From Oscillatoriales cyanobacterium M59_W2019_021 (GTDB taxonomy: Bacteria > Cyanobacteriota > Cyanobacteriia > Cyanobacteriales > Geitlerinemataceae), in the NCBI GenBank assembly GCA_015295945.1, contig DVED01000176.1, forward strand, positions 1 to 61,298: a DNA stretch of 61,298 nucleotides, read 5' to 3'. Under the pieces are notes generated by a model. It was not told the origin of the DNA. It saw only the letters and a program-made list of their open reading frames with translations, and did no database searches. The position numbers and the translations under genes are program-made. Shown piece by piece: positions 17,724 to 27,135 of the stretch. Each line of letters begins with the position of its first letter. The first letter of the stretch is position 1.

Positions 17724-18114
17724 CAGTAGTTCGAGGTAGTTGGGCGAACGGCGATCGAGCTTCTAAGGTAGAAGATAGCAGTATCGTCGGTCAATAGCCC
17801 TTTTTCCCTGCTTTTTCTCCCTTCGGACAACTCCTGAAGAAAGCTCGGATGACGAAGTGCCGATCGGCGATCGTAGTCTAGACTACATAAATCTTAAGTC
17901 CGCCTTAAGAATGCACGATAGCTCTATGAAGTTATATTACATTGACAATCGATGAGTATAAATACATACGAGCGATTCGGAGAGTTGATGAGTAATGGCA
18001 AAGACAGGAAACCTCGCAGCCAGAGACTTGAGGCGGCAATGCCAACCCCCCAAAGTCCAGCGCTATTGAATTGAGTTTGATTTCCGACTTTCCATTCCCT
18101 TAATCTTCCTCTTT
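17724..18114. other. Divergent intergenic region with possible structured leader
   Basis: 391 bases between SagB-like (leftward) and pentapeptide (rightward) genes. It holds an exact GTA-N8-TAC palindrome (17873-17886), a small inverted repeat CTTAA..TTAAG near 17893-17909, and at 17996-18044 nested complementary words (TGGCA...TGCCA around CCTC...GAGG) that could form a structured 5' leader. I could not match this to a known riboswitch class. Confidence 0.4.
17873..17886. promoter_or_regulatory. NtcA-type site GTA-N8-TAC
   Basis: GTAGTCTAGACTAC is a 14-base perfect palindrome matching the NtcA (nitrogen control) consensus GTA-N8-TAC. No clean TAN3T box appears about 22 bases downstream on either strand, so it is only a candidate. 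It could serve either divergent gene. Confidence 0.35.
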
Positions 18115-18651
18115 ATGCAACGGGTCAGTGCAGAAGAACTGAAAATCTTATACGCATCCGGTCAGCGACAATTTCGGGCGATCGATTTAAGTGAAGCTTA
18201 CTTATTTGATTGCGATTTGAGAGGTGTAGATCTCAGCAGTAGTAACTTGACCCGCATTTATCTGCCCTACAGTAATTTATCTCAATCGCGGTTACAAAAT
18301 GTTTGTTTGGTGGACGCCGAGTTGGGAGACGCAAAATTCTACCAGGTCAACCTGGAAAGCGCCAATTTAGCCAGAGCGAATTTATCGCGAGCGAATTTGC
18401 GTCAAGCCAATCTCCAAGGGGCGAATTTGTCTGAGGTCAATTTACAAGGATCGGATTTATCCAAGGCAAATTTGCAAGGAGCGATTTTAAGCAATACTGA
18501 CTTGAGTCGATCAAACCTCGACGGAACGAATCTTGAAGGAGCAGATTTAAGCGGTTGTAACTTGTTTCGCGCCCAAAACGTCGATTTGACTGGTGCTAAA
18601 CTCGATTCCCGCACTATTTTACCCAGCGGATACCGACCGAATTTTCCTTAA
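18115..18651 (+). CDS. Pentapeptide-repeat protein
   Basis: 178 aa. From about residue 20 to 165 the chain is almost continuous A(D/N)LXX repeats (LSEAYLFDCDLRGVDLSSSN, then ANLSRANLRQANLQGANL), giving a right-handed quadrilateral beta-helix. No signal peptide or membrane segment, so cytoplasmic. Members of this family have varied or unknown roles; some mimic DNA or regulate enzymes. Start ATG 18115 has no clear SD. The next gene begins 46 bases after the stop, so the two may be co-transcribed. Confidence 0.85.
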   Translation: MQRVSAEELKILYASGQRQFRAIDLSEAYLFDCDLRGVDLSSSNLTRIYLPYSNLSQSRLQNVCLVDAELGDAKFYQVNLESANLARANLSRANLRQANLQGANLSEVNLQGSDLSKANLQGAILSNTDLSRSNLDGTNLEGADLSGCNLFRAQNVDLTGAKLDSRTILPSGYRPNFP

Positions 18652-18697
18652 TTGCAATCGCCCTGACACACACTTTCTCTGGAGAGACGGAAGAGTT

Positions 18698-19486
18698 ATG
18701 ATCGTTCCCATCCTGCAAATCGACGCTTTTACCAACCAACCCTTCCGAGGCAATCCGGCGGCTGTCTGCTTACTAGACTCACCTGCCGAAGAGCAATGGA
18801 TGCAACAAGTCGCTGCTGAGATGAATTTGTCGGAAACGGCATTCGTGCATCCCGAAGGCGATGGCTTCCGCCTGCGCTGGTTTACCCCGGCAGTGGAGGT
18901 GGATTTATGCGGTCATGCCACCCTCGCCAGCGCTCATGCCTTGTGGGAAACCGGGCGAGTTTCCCCCGACGAAACCCTGCAATTTGCCACCCGCAGCGGC
19001 ATCCTCACCGCCACGAAAAATGAAGAATGGATTGTCTTAAACTTTCCGGTCAAGCCACCGAAAGAAACGTTAGTATTAGAAGAACTCGATCGGGCTTTAG
19101 GGGTGATGCCCAAATATATAGGAACGGACGGGTCTGATTACCTGATCGAGGTCGATTCTGAAGAAACAGTCCGTCACTTAAAACCGGATTTTGATCGGTT
19201 GGCAACTTTTCGAGCGCGAGGGTTTATCGTCACCAGTTTATCGGCATCTTCGGAGTACGATTTTGTCTCTCGCTTTTTTGCCCCTGCTGTGGGCATTAAC
19301 GAAGATCCAGTGACAGGTTCGGCGCATTGTTGTTTGGCTCCTTTTTGGCAGCAGCGATTGCATCGAACTGAATTTCTCGCCTATCAAGCCTCTGCACGAG
19401 GTGGAGTGATTCGAGTTAAAATACAGGGCGATCGGGTGGACTTGGGAGGACAAGCGATTACTGTCCTGCGCGGAGAATTCATTTAA
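18698..19486 (+). CDS. PhzF family isomerase/epimerase-like protein
   Basis: 262 aa from ATG 18698, preceded by GGAAGAG; an upstream in-frame extension overlapping the pentapeptide gene has no support. QIDAFTNQPFRGNPAAVCLL at the N-terminus, MNLSETAFV with the catalytic Glu of the PhzF fold, and GHATLASAHAL are diagnostic, and a second-half GINEDPVTGSAHC motif completes the pseudo-symmetric diaminopimelate-epimerase-like fold. Substrate unknown; true phenazine synthesis is unlikely since no other phz genes are present. Followed after 3 bases by the MscS-like gene, so co-transcription is likely. Confidence 0.92.
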   Translation: MIVPILQIDAFTNQPFRGNPAAVCLLDSPAEEQWMQQVAAEMNLSETAFVHPEGDGFRLRWFTPAVEVDLCGHATLASAHALWETGRVSPDETLQFATRSGILTATKNEEWIVLNFPVKPPKETLVLEELDRALGVMPKYIGTDGSDYLIEVDSEETVRHLKPDFDRLATFRARGFIVTSLSASSEYDFVSRFFAPAVGINEDPVTGSAHCCLAPFWQQRLHRTEFLAYQASARGGVIRVKIQGDRVDLGGQAITVLRGEFI

Positions 19487-19489
19487 ACC

Positions 19490-20953
19490 ATGCTTTCGCT
19501 AGTTCAAAGCATTTTCGAGCAAATCTTTCATTTTTTTAATGCTTCCATTCAATTGGGCGAAACGGCGATTTCCCTAAAAGATATCGTTCAACTCGTCATT
19601 TCCGTTTTTATTTTCTTCTTTTTGTGTCGCTTTCTCAAAAAATTTCTCAAAGATAAAATTTTAACGAGATTTAGCATTGATGAAGGGAATCGCGAAGCCA
19701 TTTCTACCCTCGTCAGTTACGGCGTGGGAACGTTTGGGTTAATTGTTGTTTTACAAGCTAGTGGTTTAAAACTAGATTCCTTGGCTGTCATCGTCGGCGG
19801 TTTGGGAGTTGGGATCGGCTTTGGTTTGCAAAGTACGGCAAAAGACTTTATCAGTGGATTGACTTTACTCCTGGAACGGAAGATTAAGGCAGGAGATTTT
19901 ATTGAGTTGGATGGGTTGTCGGGGTATGTGAAAGAAGTGGCGTTGCGATCGACCTTAATTCGCACCCGAGATGGGGGAGATGTGGTCGTTCCCAACGGTC
20001 ATCTCATCGATAAACAAATTCTCAATTGGACGATCGATAGTTATGTGGCTAGGATTAAAATTCCCGTTGGCGTTGCCTATGAAAGCGATCCTTTATTAGT
20101 AACGGAAACACTCCTTAATGCTGCATATTTGGAGCCTGCCGTCCGTCCCGAACCCGCCCCTAAAGTGATGTTTGTAGGATTTGGTGACTTTGCTCTAAAA
20201 TTTGAGCTTTGGGTGTGGGTCAATCAAATCGATTTTGAACCGCATATTCGCAGTTCTCTTAATTTTAATATCGAGTATCATTTGCGAATGGCAGGTTTAA
20301 AGATTCCCTTTCCCCAACAAGAAATTTGGGTTAAAAATTATCGGCAAAATCATCATGAAGTCGATTCATCTCTCGATTCTCAAAGTGCGATCTCTGCTCG
20401 ACTATCCCCGACTCAAGTTAAGGTTCCTCAAACAGCCAGTCTATCTTTACGAGATTTACTACAACAAGTGACCTATTTTTCTAACTTTTCCGAACTGCAA
20501 CTCAGACAATTAATCGAAGTTGGATTTCGACGAAAACTGTCAAAATCCCAGATTTTATTTCGAGAAAACGATCCGGGAGATGCGTTTTATATCATTTTGT
20601 CGGGTTCGGTGGAAGTGTTCGTGGAAAAATTAGGCAAGCAACTTGCCGTTCTGAACGCTGGAAAGTTTTTTGGCGAACTGGCACTGATGTTGGGAATTCC
20701 CAGAACGGCATCGGTGAGAGCGAGAGAAGAAACCGTTCTATTTGCTATCAATCATGCGGGCTTTCAAAAACTCTTACAAGATAATCCCGATATTTGCGAC
20801 TCGATCGTTCGAGAGTTAGAAAAAGGGCAGTCCGAACTCTCAGAACGGCGCGAGGAATTGCGTAAATTGGGATTACTAGAAGAAGATGAAGATGATGCAA
20901 ATCCGATTTTGTGGATGCGAAAGCGATTGAAAACTTTGTTTAGTTTAGTTTAG
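19490..20953 (+). CDS. MscS-like mechanosensitive channel with cyclic-nucleotide-binding domain
   Basis: 487 aa. Transmembrane helices lie at about 25-52 and 70-95, and the pore helix (about 98-118, VIVGGLGVGIGFGLQSTAKDF) has the glycine spacing of MscS. The MscS beta domain follows (IKAGDFIELDGLSGYVKEV...TRDGGDVVVPNGHL). The C-terminal 120 residues (about 325-445) form a cNMP domain with FFGELALMLGIPRTASVRA, which keeps the phosphate-binding Glu and Arg. Such bCNG channels bind cAMP/cGMP and mostly do not respond to tension like MscS. Plausibly an osmotic or signalling channel in the plasma membrane. Probably in an operon with the PhzF-like gene 3 bases upstream. Confidence 0.93.
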   Translation: MLSLVQSIFEQIFHFFNASIQLGETAISLKDIVQLVISVFIFFFLCRFLKKFLKDKILTRFSIDEGNREAISTLVSYGVGTFGLIVVLQASGLKLDSLAVIVGGLGVGIGFGLQSTAKDFISGLTLLLERKIKAGDFIELDGLSGYVKEVALRSTLIRTRDGGDVVVPNGHLIDKQILNWTIDSYVARIKIPVGVAYESDPLLVTETLLNAAYLEPAVRPEPAPKVMFVGFGDFALKFELWVWVNQIDFEPHIRSSLNFNIEYHLRMAGLKIPFPQQEIWVKNYRQNHHEVDSSLDSQSAISARLSPTQVKVPQTASLSLRDLLQQVTYFSNFSELQLRQLIEVGFRRKLSKSQILFRENDPGDAFYIILSGSVEVFVEKLGKQLAVLNAGKFFGELALMLGIPRTASVRAREETVLFAINHAGFQKLLQDNPDICDSIVRELEKGQSELSERREELRKLGLLEEDEDDANPILWMRKRLKTLFSLV

Positions 20954-21019
20954 CGCGATTGCCAGCCAGAAAACTGAAGGCGATCGCGAAAAAATATCGA
21001 CTCAAGGGATGTTAGCACG

Positions 21020-21751
21020 ATGCAACAATGGTATAAAGAAGATCTCGCTTACATCCACGATGTTGGATTTGGAGATTGGGCGATCGCCTCGGCACCGGGT
21101 ATCCTTAAAATACTCGCAGAAGCGCAACTTCAAAACGGTTTAATTATCGATTTAGGCTGCGGAAGCGGTCTCTCAGCACGGGCATTTGTCAATGCAGGTT
21201 ATCGAGTTTTAGGAATCGATCTTTCCGAAGAAATGTTAAAAATTGCTCAAAAAAGAGTGCCCGAAGCTGACTTTCGCTTGGGTTCTATTTTTGATGTCGA
21301 ATTGCCCTCGTGCCATGCCGTCACTGCCATTGGGGAATGCTTTAATTATCTGTTTGACGATCGCAACAATCGCCCTCGACGATTGCAACTCTTCGATCAA
21401 ATTTATCAAGCCGTAATTCCCGGAGGTATTTTTATTTTCGATGTAGTCGAACCCGGACAAGTCGAGCCGGAAACCACAACTCAAAGCTTTCTCGAAGGTG
21501 AAGATTGGACGGTCTTAGTCGAAAAATTTGAAGATCGAAAACGAGAAATTTTAACCCGCCGGATTATTACCTTTCGCCAAGTGGGAGACGTTTACAGACG
21601 CGAGGAGGAAGTCCACACTCAGCAATTGTACGATGCCGAAGCAATTGCCAGCGAACTGCGTCAAATTGGGTTTCAGGTGTGCGTTTCGCACCATTATGGA
21701 GAGTACGAACTGCCCAAAGCACGCGCGGCATTGGTGGCTCGTAAGGGATGA
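21020..21751 (+). CDS. Class I SAM-dependent methyltransferase
   Basis: 243 aa. Motif I IIDLGCGSGLSARAF at about 40-54 and motif post-I VLGIDLSEEML at about 61-71 bind S-adenosylmethionine. The C-terminal half is beta-rich as in small-molecule methyltransferases. Substrate cannot be told. The gene starts 66 bases after the channel gene with no terminator between, so it may extend that transcript. Confidence 0.88.
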   Translation: MQQWYKEDLAYIHDVGFGDWAIASAPGILKILAEAQLQNGLIIDLGCGSGLSARAFVNAGYRVLGIDLSEEMLKIAQKRVPEADFRLGSIFDVELPSCHAVTAIGECFNYLFDDRNNRPRRLQLFDQIYQAVIPGGIFIFDVVEPGQVEPETTTQSFLEGEDWTVLVEKFEDRKREILTRRIITFRQVGDVYRREEEVHTQQLYDAEAIASELRQIGFQVCVSHHYGEYELPKARAALVARKG

Positions 21752-21830
21752 GCCATTCTCGGAAAAAGGGATGCTGGGTTCCCACGATTGTCGATCGAAC
21801 TCGGTCGAAAAAGCTCGCATGAAATAGAGC

Positions 21831-23189
21831 TTACGCAATGCTCTCGACTCGTCCGAAATTCAAACTCAATGCCACATTTAAATGTTCCAGGGAGTCCACC
21901 AACCAACCGAGCGAACTTTTCGAGGTTGCTGCATGGTGCCCAAACAAAATGGCAAAGCGTTGAGCGAGATAAGATTTCAGTTGGCGACACAGTAATACGA
22001 TTTTCAGCAACAAACCAATCGTCGGAATGCTGCCGAGGTTACCGTGCAAGTCCCAAAAGACATAATGATCGGGTTTTTGGGGGCTTTCGACCACGAGAAA
22101 ATCGAGTAATTTGCGAGCCGTTCCAGCCAGGAGTAACTCATTGGGTTTTTGCCGATCGTCTTGAGCGCGAATGCCTTGTAAATAGCGATACAATCGTCGA
22201 TCGAACTGACCGTTTCCGTATTTTAGATCGGTGGCGATGCTTAAGTATTCATATAACTCTTCTTTGAAGGTTCGATACGAGCGAAATCGACGACTATTAC
22301 TGCGAAATTGTTCGGCTAATTCGCCATAGGTATGCGTGCCATCTATTTTGCCGGAAAATTGCCGAACGGCACGCTGGAGTTGTTCGTCCGGTAACAAGGT
22401 CGGATTGGGAACGATAAGTTTCGGTTTTTGGGTGTTTTTTGCCGTTAAATATTGCGATAAGTCGGTGTCGAATTGCTGTTGCCGACGATCTCGCAACGCT
22501 CGCACTTCTTGCCATTGCCGATCGCTCACTTGAGTGGTTAACAGACAATATTCGTATAAACTGGGATAGCGTTCGATGGAATTCGAGAGCGGATCGGCAA
22601 CGGTTTCTCCGACGGTTTCGAGGGTGCGATCGATCTTTTGGGCTAAGAGTCGGAGTTTTTGATATTCTTCCGTTTGGGCGAACTGTTCGACCCGTTGTCG
22701 CAACTCCGTAGAAGTAGCAGCCGATCGCTCGGCGATCGCCGTTTCAAACAACGCCATCAGTTGGGGAACTGCCCCTCGCGATCGCGGTTGATTCTGCCAC
22801 TGGTTGACCAGAATGTAACAACTGCGGTTGAGAATATTCTTAAATTCTCGATCGGCAACACCAGATCCTAAAATCCGATCGAGGGCTTGCTGCACTTGGG
22901 TATTCGAGTATTCCCCGCCCTCGAGAAACAGGGTGCGAAAACGTCCGAGCATTAAACTGGGCGGTTCCACTTCGATACAACCGCGCAAATGGGCGTAGAT
23001 TGCCTGTTCGGCGGTCGATATAGAGTCGTTGGGGTAGTTGGACGCGAAATCGGTCACGGTGAGCACCTCCAGGTAGTCAGCGATGGGCCTGAAGCGGGAA
23101 ACGATCGTCCCATCGGCGTTAAAGTCGATTCGGGCAATCGGATTGCCACTTCTCAGGCAGATAGCATCAATGGCTGAATTGATTATCAA
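21831..23189 (-). CDS. Conserved hypothetical protein
   Basis: 452 aa with no domain I recognise. It is largely helical and rich in Q, R and E (for example DRQWQEVRALRDRRQQQFD around 220-240), with an N-terminal beta-like piece (IARIDFNADGTIV) and no signal peptide. Near the end there is a more hydrophobic stretch (about 395-415, IPTIGLLLKIVLLCRQLKSY), probably not a membrane span. I believe similar full-length proteins occur in other filamentous cyanobacteria, but give no name. Convergent with the methyltransferase. Confidence 0.7.
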   Translation of the reverse strand: MIINSAIDAICLRSGNPIARIDFNADGTIVSRFRPIADYLEVLTVTDFASNYPNDSISTAEQAIYAHLRGCIEVEPPSLMLGRFRTLFLEGGEYSNTQVQQALDRILGSGVADREFKNILNRSCYILVNQWQNQPRSRGAVPQLMALFETAIAERSAATSTELRQRVEQFAQTEEYQKLRLLAQKIDRTLETVGETVADPLSNSIERYPSLYEYCLLTTQVSDRQWQEVRALRDRRQQQFDTDLSQYLTAKNTQKPKLIVPNPTLLPDEQLQRAVRQFSGKIDGTHTYGELAEQFRSNSRRFRSYRTFKEELYEYLSIATDLKYGNGQFDRRLYRYLQGIRAQDDRQKPNELLLAGTARKLLDFLVVESPQKPDHYVFWDLHGNLGSIPTIGLLLKIVLLCRQLKSYLAQRFAILFGHHAATSKSSLGWLVDSLEHLNVALSLNFGRVESIA

Positions 23190-23513
23190 CAGAGTATATC
23201 TCTGACTTCCAAGAACCTATGCACTTTTGCGGAAGGCGATCGTCGAAATTTGACCGTTTCGAGAGAAATCTTGTTATTTCTTTGCAAGAAGGCAAAAAGA
23301 ACAATGACCAACAAGAATACATGAAGTTTGGCAACCCGTGCGAGTGGGCTTACTGCTATAACACCTCAAAATAGCGTATTGTAACGACCGATCGGTTCGG
23401 TTGTTGCGAATGTCGTAGGGGTCAGACTCCTTATACCCTAGTAGTAGAAAAGATATAAATCCGATCGATCCTTGACGATCGACATATAGCAATCCTATGA
23501 GGGGTGAGTTCGA
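23190..23513. other. Divergent intergenic region
   Basis: 324 bases between the hypothetical (leftward) and the histidine kinase (rightward). GGGGTGAG just before 23514 is the kinase ribosome-binding site, and AAAGATATAAAT near 23449-23460 could be a -10 region. No gene, repeat family or structured RNA recognised. Confidence 0.45.
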
Positions 23514-25037
23514 GTGACCCAAATGCAAGCACGACCGATCGAGTTTCTCCCCACCGTCAGCGAAATTTTAACTCAGGTGGGAGCGGATCGGATATTGGCA
23601 TCCCATCCCGTTTCGACAACGCCCCCCGTGGCTGCCCGAGAAGCGGAACGACAATGGCAAGCCGGACTGTCGGCGTTGACGAGTTTATTACACCGGATTG
23701 CCCGAGATCCCGAAGCCATGCAACCGGAGTATCGCCAGTCTACCCGATCCTGTGGCATCATTCTCTGCGGACCGCAAGCCATTTGGTCTCAGACGGAATC
23801 GAACGAGCATTTTATCACCCGCCTCTTTTCTTCGGGACGATCGCTCGCGCAGCTACCCGGCGGCATTTCTCCCGACGCACCCAAAACCATCGAACTGGCG
23901 ATGCCGGATTCGGGAACTATTCCTTTACTCGGCGGCGACCCCCTGACAGGCGATCGCTTTTGCGTGGTGCTGACTTCCGAGTTTAGTATCGCCCTCGTTT
24001 TAGGGATTGATCGTCATGGAATGCCTGCGTTTCAATTTTCCTTCGATCCGCAAGCGATCGCCACCGTGTGGGCATCGCTGCGATCGCGCGTTCTCCTCAC
24101 CCACGCCGCCCAACTGGACGCCTTAGACGCCCTCGTCTGTCAGTTTACCCCCGTTGCCCCCCACTACAAAACGGTAATGCGGTTTTCCCAACTGCTGCTG
24201 CAATCGCTGCCAGAAGCGGTTCCCGCCGAGACCGTCCGTCCGCTACCGGGTCAAAGTACCGCAAATCCGTCTCGCCGTCCCGCCAAAACCGAGACCCCAA
24301 CCCCCGCACCCGCACCCGACCCCGCCAAAATGTGCGACGATCGGGAGGAAACTCCGCCGGATGTGGAATTGCTGCAAGCTCTCGCCCACGAAGTGCGCAC
24401 GCCGTTGAGTACCATTCGGACCTTTACCCGCTTGCTCCTCAAACGGCGGAATTTAGACCCGGATGCGGTGAAATGGCTGGAAACCATCGATCGCGAATGC
24501 AGCGAACAAATCGATCGATTCGGATTGATTTTCCGCGCCGTAGAATTAGAAACTTCGTCGGTGAAGAAATCGCCGCTTCACCTGACGCGAACCTCTCTGG
24601 AACAGGCGATCAGTCACTGCATCCCCCGCTGGCAAAAACAAGCTTGTCGGCGAGGTTTGAAACTGGAAGTTAGCTTGCCGCAAACTATGCCCCAAGTGGT
24701 CAGCGATCCGACGATGATAGACCAAGTTTTATCCGGGGCGATCGATAATTTTACCAGCGGTTTGCCCGCCGGAAGTCACGTCACGGTCAAGGTTCTCCTT
24801 GCCGGACACCAACTCAAATTACAGCTAAAATCCGAACCGCCCAATCCGGAAATTTCCGTACATTCTTCGCCGCTGAAGTCCATCGGACAATTACTGATGT
24901 TCCAACCGGAAACGGGCAATCTCAGCTTGAATCTAACGGTCACGAAAAATCTATTTCAAGCCCTCGGTGGTAAATTGGTAGTCAGAAATCGACCCCATCA
25001 AGGGGAAGAACTCACCATCTTTTTTCCCTTAGAATAA
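23514..25037 (+). CDS. Histidine-kinase-like protein with degenerate ATPase domain
   Basis: 507 aa, starting at GTG 23514 with GGGGTGAG upstream. The N-terminal 230 residues form an unrecognised sensory region lacking membrane segments, followed by a Pro/Thr-rich linker (about 245-275). The dimerisation helix has a canonical H box (ALAHEVRTPLSTIRTF, about 292-307). The C-terminal domain has weak features: an N-box remnant (SGAIDNF), but the DxGxG loop and glycine-rich lid are not recognisable (KSEPPNPEIS, then NLSLNLTVTKNL). It may accept phosphate or act as a scaffold rather than autophosphorylate; this is inference. No response regulator is adjacent. Confidence 0.8.
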   Translation: MTQMQARPIEFLPTVSEILTQVGADRILASHPVSTTPPVAAREAERQWQAGLSALTSLLHRIARDPEAMQPEYRQSTRSCGIILCGPQAIWSQTESNEHFITRLFSSGRSLAQLPGGISPDAPKTIELAMPDSGTIPLLGGDPLTGDRFCVVLTSEFSIALVLGIDRHGMPAFQFSFDPQAIATVWASLRSRVLLTHAAQLDALDALVCQFTPVAPHYKTVMRFSQLLLQSLPEAVPAETVRPLPGQSTANPSRRPAKTETPTPAPAPDPAKMCDDREETPPDVELLQALAHEVRTPLSTIRTFTRLLLKRRNLDPDAVKWLETIDRECSEQIDRFGLIFRAVELETSSVKKSPLHLTRTSLEQAISHCIPRWQKQACRRGLKLEVSLPQTMPQVVSDPTMIDQVLSGAIDNFTSGLPAGSHVTVKVLLAGHQLKLQLKSEPPNPEISVHSSPLKSIGQLLMFQPETGNLSLNLTVTKNLFQALGGKLVVRNRPHQGEELTIFFPLE

Positions 25038-25389
25038 TGTTCGTCTGGTAATGGGTAATGGTGTGTTTTGTTCCTCAACCCACCCTAAGTTTTAAAAAAC
25101 CAATTCCCACTTATTACTTAACAATGGGTAATGGGTGTACGATCGGAAGATCCTGTAGTAGGCTGGCAAGCTTAAAAATAGGGGTAAGGAGATCGATCGA
25201 CACTATACTAGATAGGTATTTTAGCTGATCTGACCCCACCGCATTTGGGGAAGAGAGCGTTCTCGACTCGAACGTTTATAAACTGAATTCGAGGGCATAG
25301 CAAAGGGTAGAGAGTAGAAGTTTCCCACCCTCTACCCCAAAAAAGCTGAATGCTAAATGCTAACCGCTAAATGCTTGCATTCGATCGAA
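25038..25389. other. Intergenic region with short repeats
   Basis: 352 bases between convergent genes. GGTAATGGGTAATGG and TTATTACTTAACAATGGGTAATGGG are short tandem units like those at 34158. A later part (25300-25380) carries AATGCTAAATGCTAACCGCTAAATGC units. No gene or clear terminator. Confidence 0.55.
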
Positions 25390-27135
25390 TTAGAGATTCA
25401 CCGACAAATAACTATTCCCGATTTGTTCGGGGGAAATATTATTCACAAATCCCAAAATAGCATTACCAGCATTGCCATCTCGAATCAACGTGCCACTGAT
25501 ACCGTTGAGCGTGGTAGCTTCCAATACCGGAGTTGCTCCCGGTGTTAAACCGATCAAATCGATTCCTACCTCAAAATCGGTGATAATATCGGATTGAGCG
25601 AGATCGGGAGCCGCTGCCGCCGATCGCAACACATACACGTCGCTACCCCCATTCCCCGTTAACACATCTTGACCCACATCTCCGGTCAGCGTATCGTTCC
25701 CTTCACCGCCAATGAGCGTATCGCTATCCTGACCGCCAAATAGGAAATCGTTTCCATTATTTCCTTCCACGCGATCAGTGCCGATATTGCCATTGAGGAT
25801 ATCGTTGCCTTCACCCCCGGTCAGCACATCCGAATCTCGACCGCCCACAATTAAATCGTTCCCATTACCACCATTGACAACATCCAGACCTTGATTGCCG
25901 CTCACCGTATCGGCACCATCGTTACCATTCACCGTATCATTTCCGGAACCGACAAAGATGAAATTATCAACACTACTGCCAACTACTTCATCGTTACCTT
26001 GAGTTCCCCATAAGTCTTCCACTTGTACGTCAAAGGCAATGCGGGTGCCGAATCGATCGACGGGATAGGTGACGCCGGGTTGCTGCTGGCTGGCTTGACC
26101 CTCATAGCTACTGGCGCCGCGAGCGCTGGCATCGGTCAGCAATCCCCCCGGATTCATATCGAAATAGTAGTTGGAAACGGGCAAACCGAGCAAATTGAGG
26201 GTATCGCGTCCGCCGCCATCCCAAATCGTCCGCTTGCCTGCCAAGTTGATATTCAGTTCCTTGAAGTCAGCCGCCGCCGGATTGTTGAGATTGTTGGGAT
26301 CAAAGGAAAAGGTGTAGGTGGTATCGGTATTGTTGAAGGTGGTATTTTTGCCGTAGAGGTACTGAAGTGCCTGGATATCGTACGGCATATACGTTGTCGG
26401 CGACGGATCGCCTTCGGCGAGGTTGTAACTCATGACGGCGTTCATGACATGATCCAAACCGATGGGGAGGAAAGGTCCGGCAGTGTTGCCGCTGGTTCCG
26501 TTGCCGTCGTAGTTGCCGGGATGGCTCAATCCCAAGGCGTGAGCGAGTTCGTGAATGACCGTAACGAAATTGTCCGAACCCACGGCGGCAAAGGCATCGC
26601 TGGCGCTGGCAAAGCCGCCCAGGAGAATATCGGAACTGAGTTGCACGTCTCCGGCGAGGGCATCGAGACCGGGAACCTGGGCTTGTCCGTCGGCAGTTTC
26701 GCCCAAACTGGACAGCATCACGCGGATATCGCCCTGTTGGCTGGGATTTTCCAGCACTTCGACAAACTGAATCGGGATCAGGGGTTCGATTAGGTTTGTG
26801 AAAATTGATCGAATGGCATTTTGCAGATTGGCGTTAACCGGCGCGACACCTGTCACGTCTGGCTCGTTATAAAGGGGGGCGGTTTCGGCTGTAACAAAGC
26901 TAAAGGTGACGGAACCCCCAGGGGGACGATCCCATTTGGGGGCGCTGGTGGGGAATCCTAAATCTCCGGGATCGGGTCGCACTAAAGATCCGATTTCAAT
27001 ACGCGCAGGGTCTTGTGCGGGCAGAACGATCGTAGTCGCGGTCATACTGATTTGATACCTCGATAAATCTTGGGGTTTTCTGACAACGGATAGAGATTGA
27101 GGACGATCGATCGCTGCGATTTTTTCGCGCTGCAT
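25390..27135 (-). CDS. Serralysin-like M10 metalloprotease with RTX repeats
   Basis: 581 aa. Zinc motif HELAHALGLSHP with ligands H195, H199 and H205, followed by the Met-turn (NAVMSYN, about 235), identifies an M10 metzincin. The C-terminal 200 residues carry about a dozen Ca2+-binding nonapeptides (GGxGxDxLx type, GNDTVNGND, GGNGNDLIVGGR) and end with a hydrophobic YLSVNL, as in type I-secreted RTX proteins. No signal peptide. It should be exported by a type I (ABC) system and fold outside on binding calcium. ATG 27135 is used; an alternative Met at residue 31 (with GAGG upstream) would remove a basic leader. Divergent from another RTX gene. Confidence 0.9.
   Translation of the reverse strand: MQREKIAAIDRPQSLSVVRKPQDLSRYQISMTATTIVLPAQDPARIEIGSLVRPDPGDLGFPTSAPKWDRPPGGSVTFSFVTAETAPLYNEPDVTGVAPVNANLQNAIRSIFTNLIEPLIPIQFVEVLENPSQQGDIRVMLSSLGETADGQAQVPGLDALAGDVQLSSDILLGGFASASDAFAAVGSDNFVTVIHELAHALGLSHPGNYDGNGTSGNTAGPFLPIGLDHVMNAVMSYNLAEGDPSPTTYMPYDIQALQYLYGKNTTFNNTDTTYTFSFDPNNLNNPAAADFKELNINLAGKRTIWDGGGRDTLNLLGLPVSNYYFDMNPGGLLTDASARGASSYEGQASQQQPGVTYPVDRFGTRIAFDVQVEDLWGTQGNDEVVGSSVDNFIFVGSGNDTVNGNDGADTVSGNQGLDVVNGGNGNDLIVGGRDSDVLTGGEGNDILNGNIGTDRVEGNNGNDFLFGGQDSDTLIGGEGNDTLTGDVGQDVLTGNGGSDVYVLRSAAAAPDLAQSDIITDFEVGIDLIGLTPGATPVLEATTLNGISGTLIRDGNAGNAILGFVNNISPEQIGNSYLSVNL

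Noticed and set aside
17991-18050. Known riboswitch (c-di-GMP, glutamine, others)
   Set aside because: Stems are only 4-5 bases and the core motifs of classes I know are absent.
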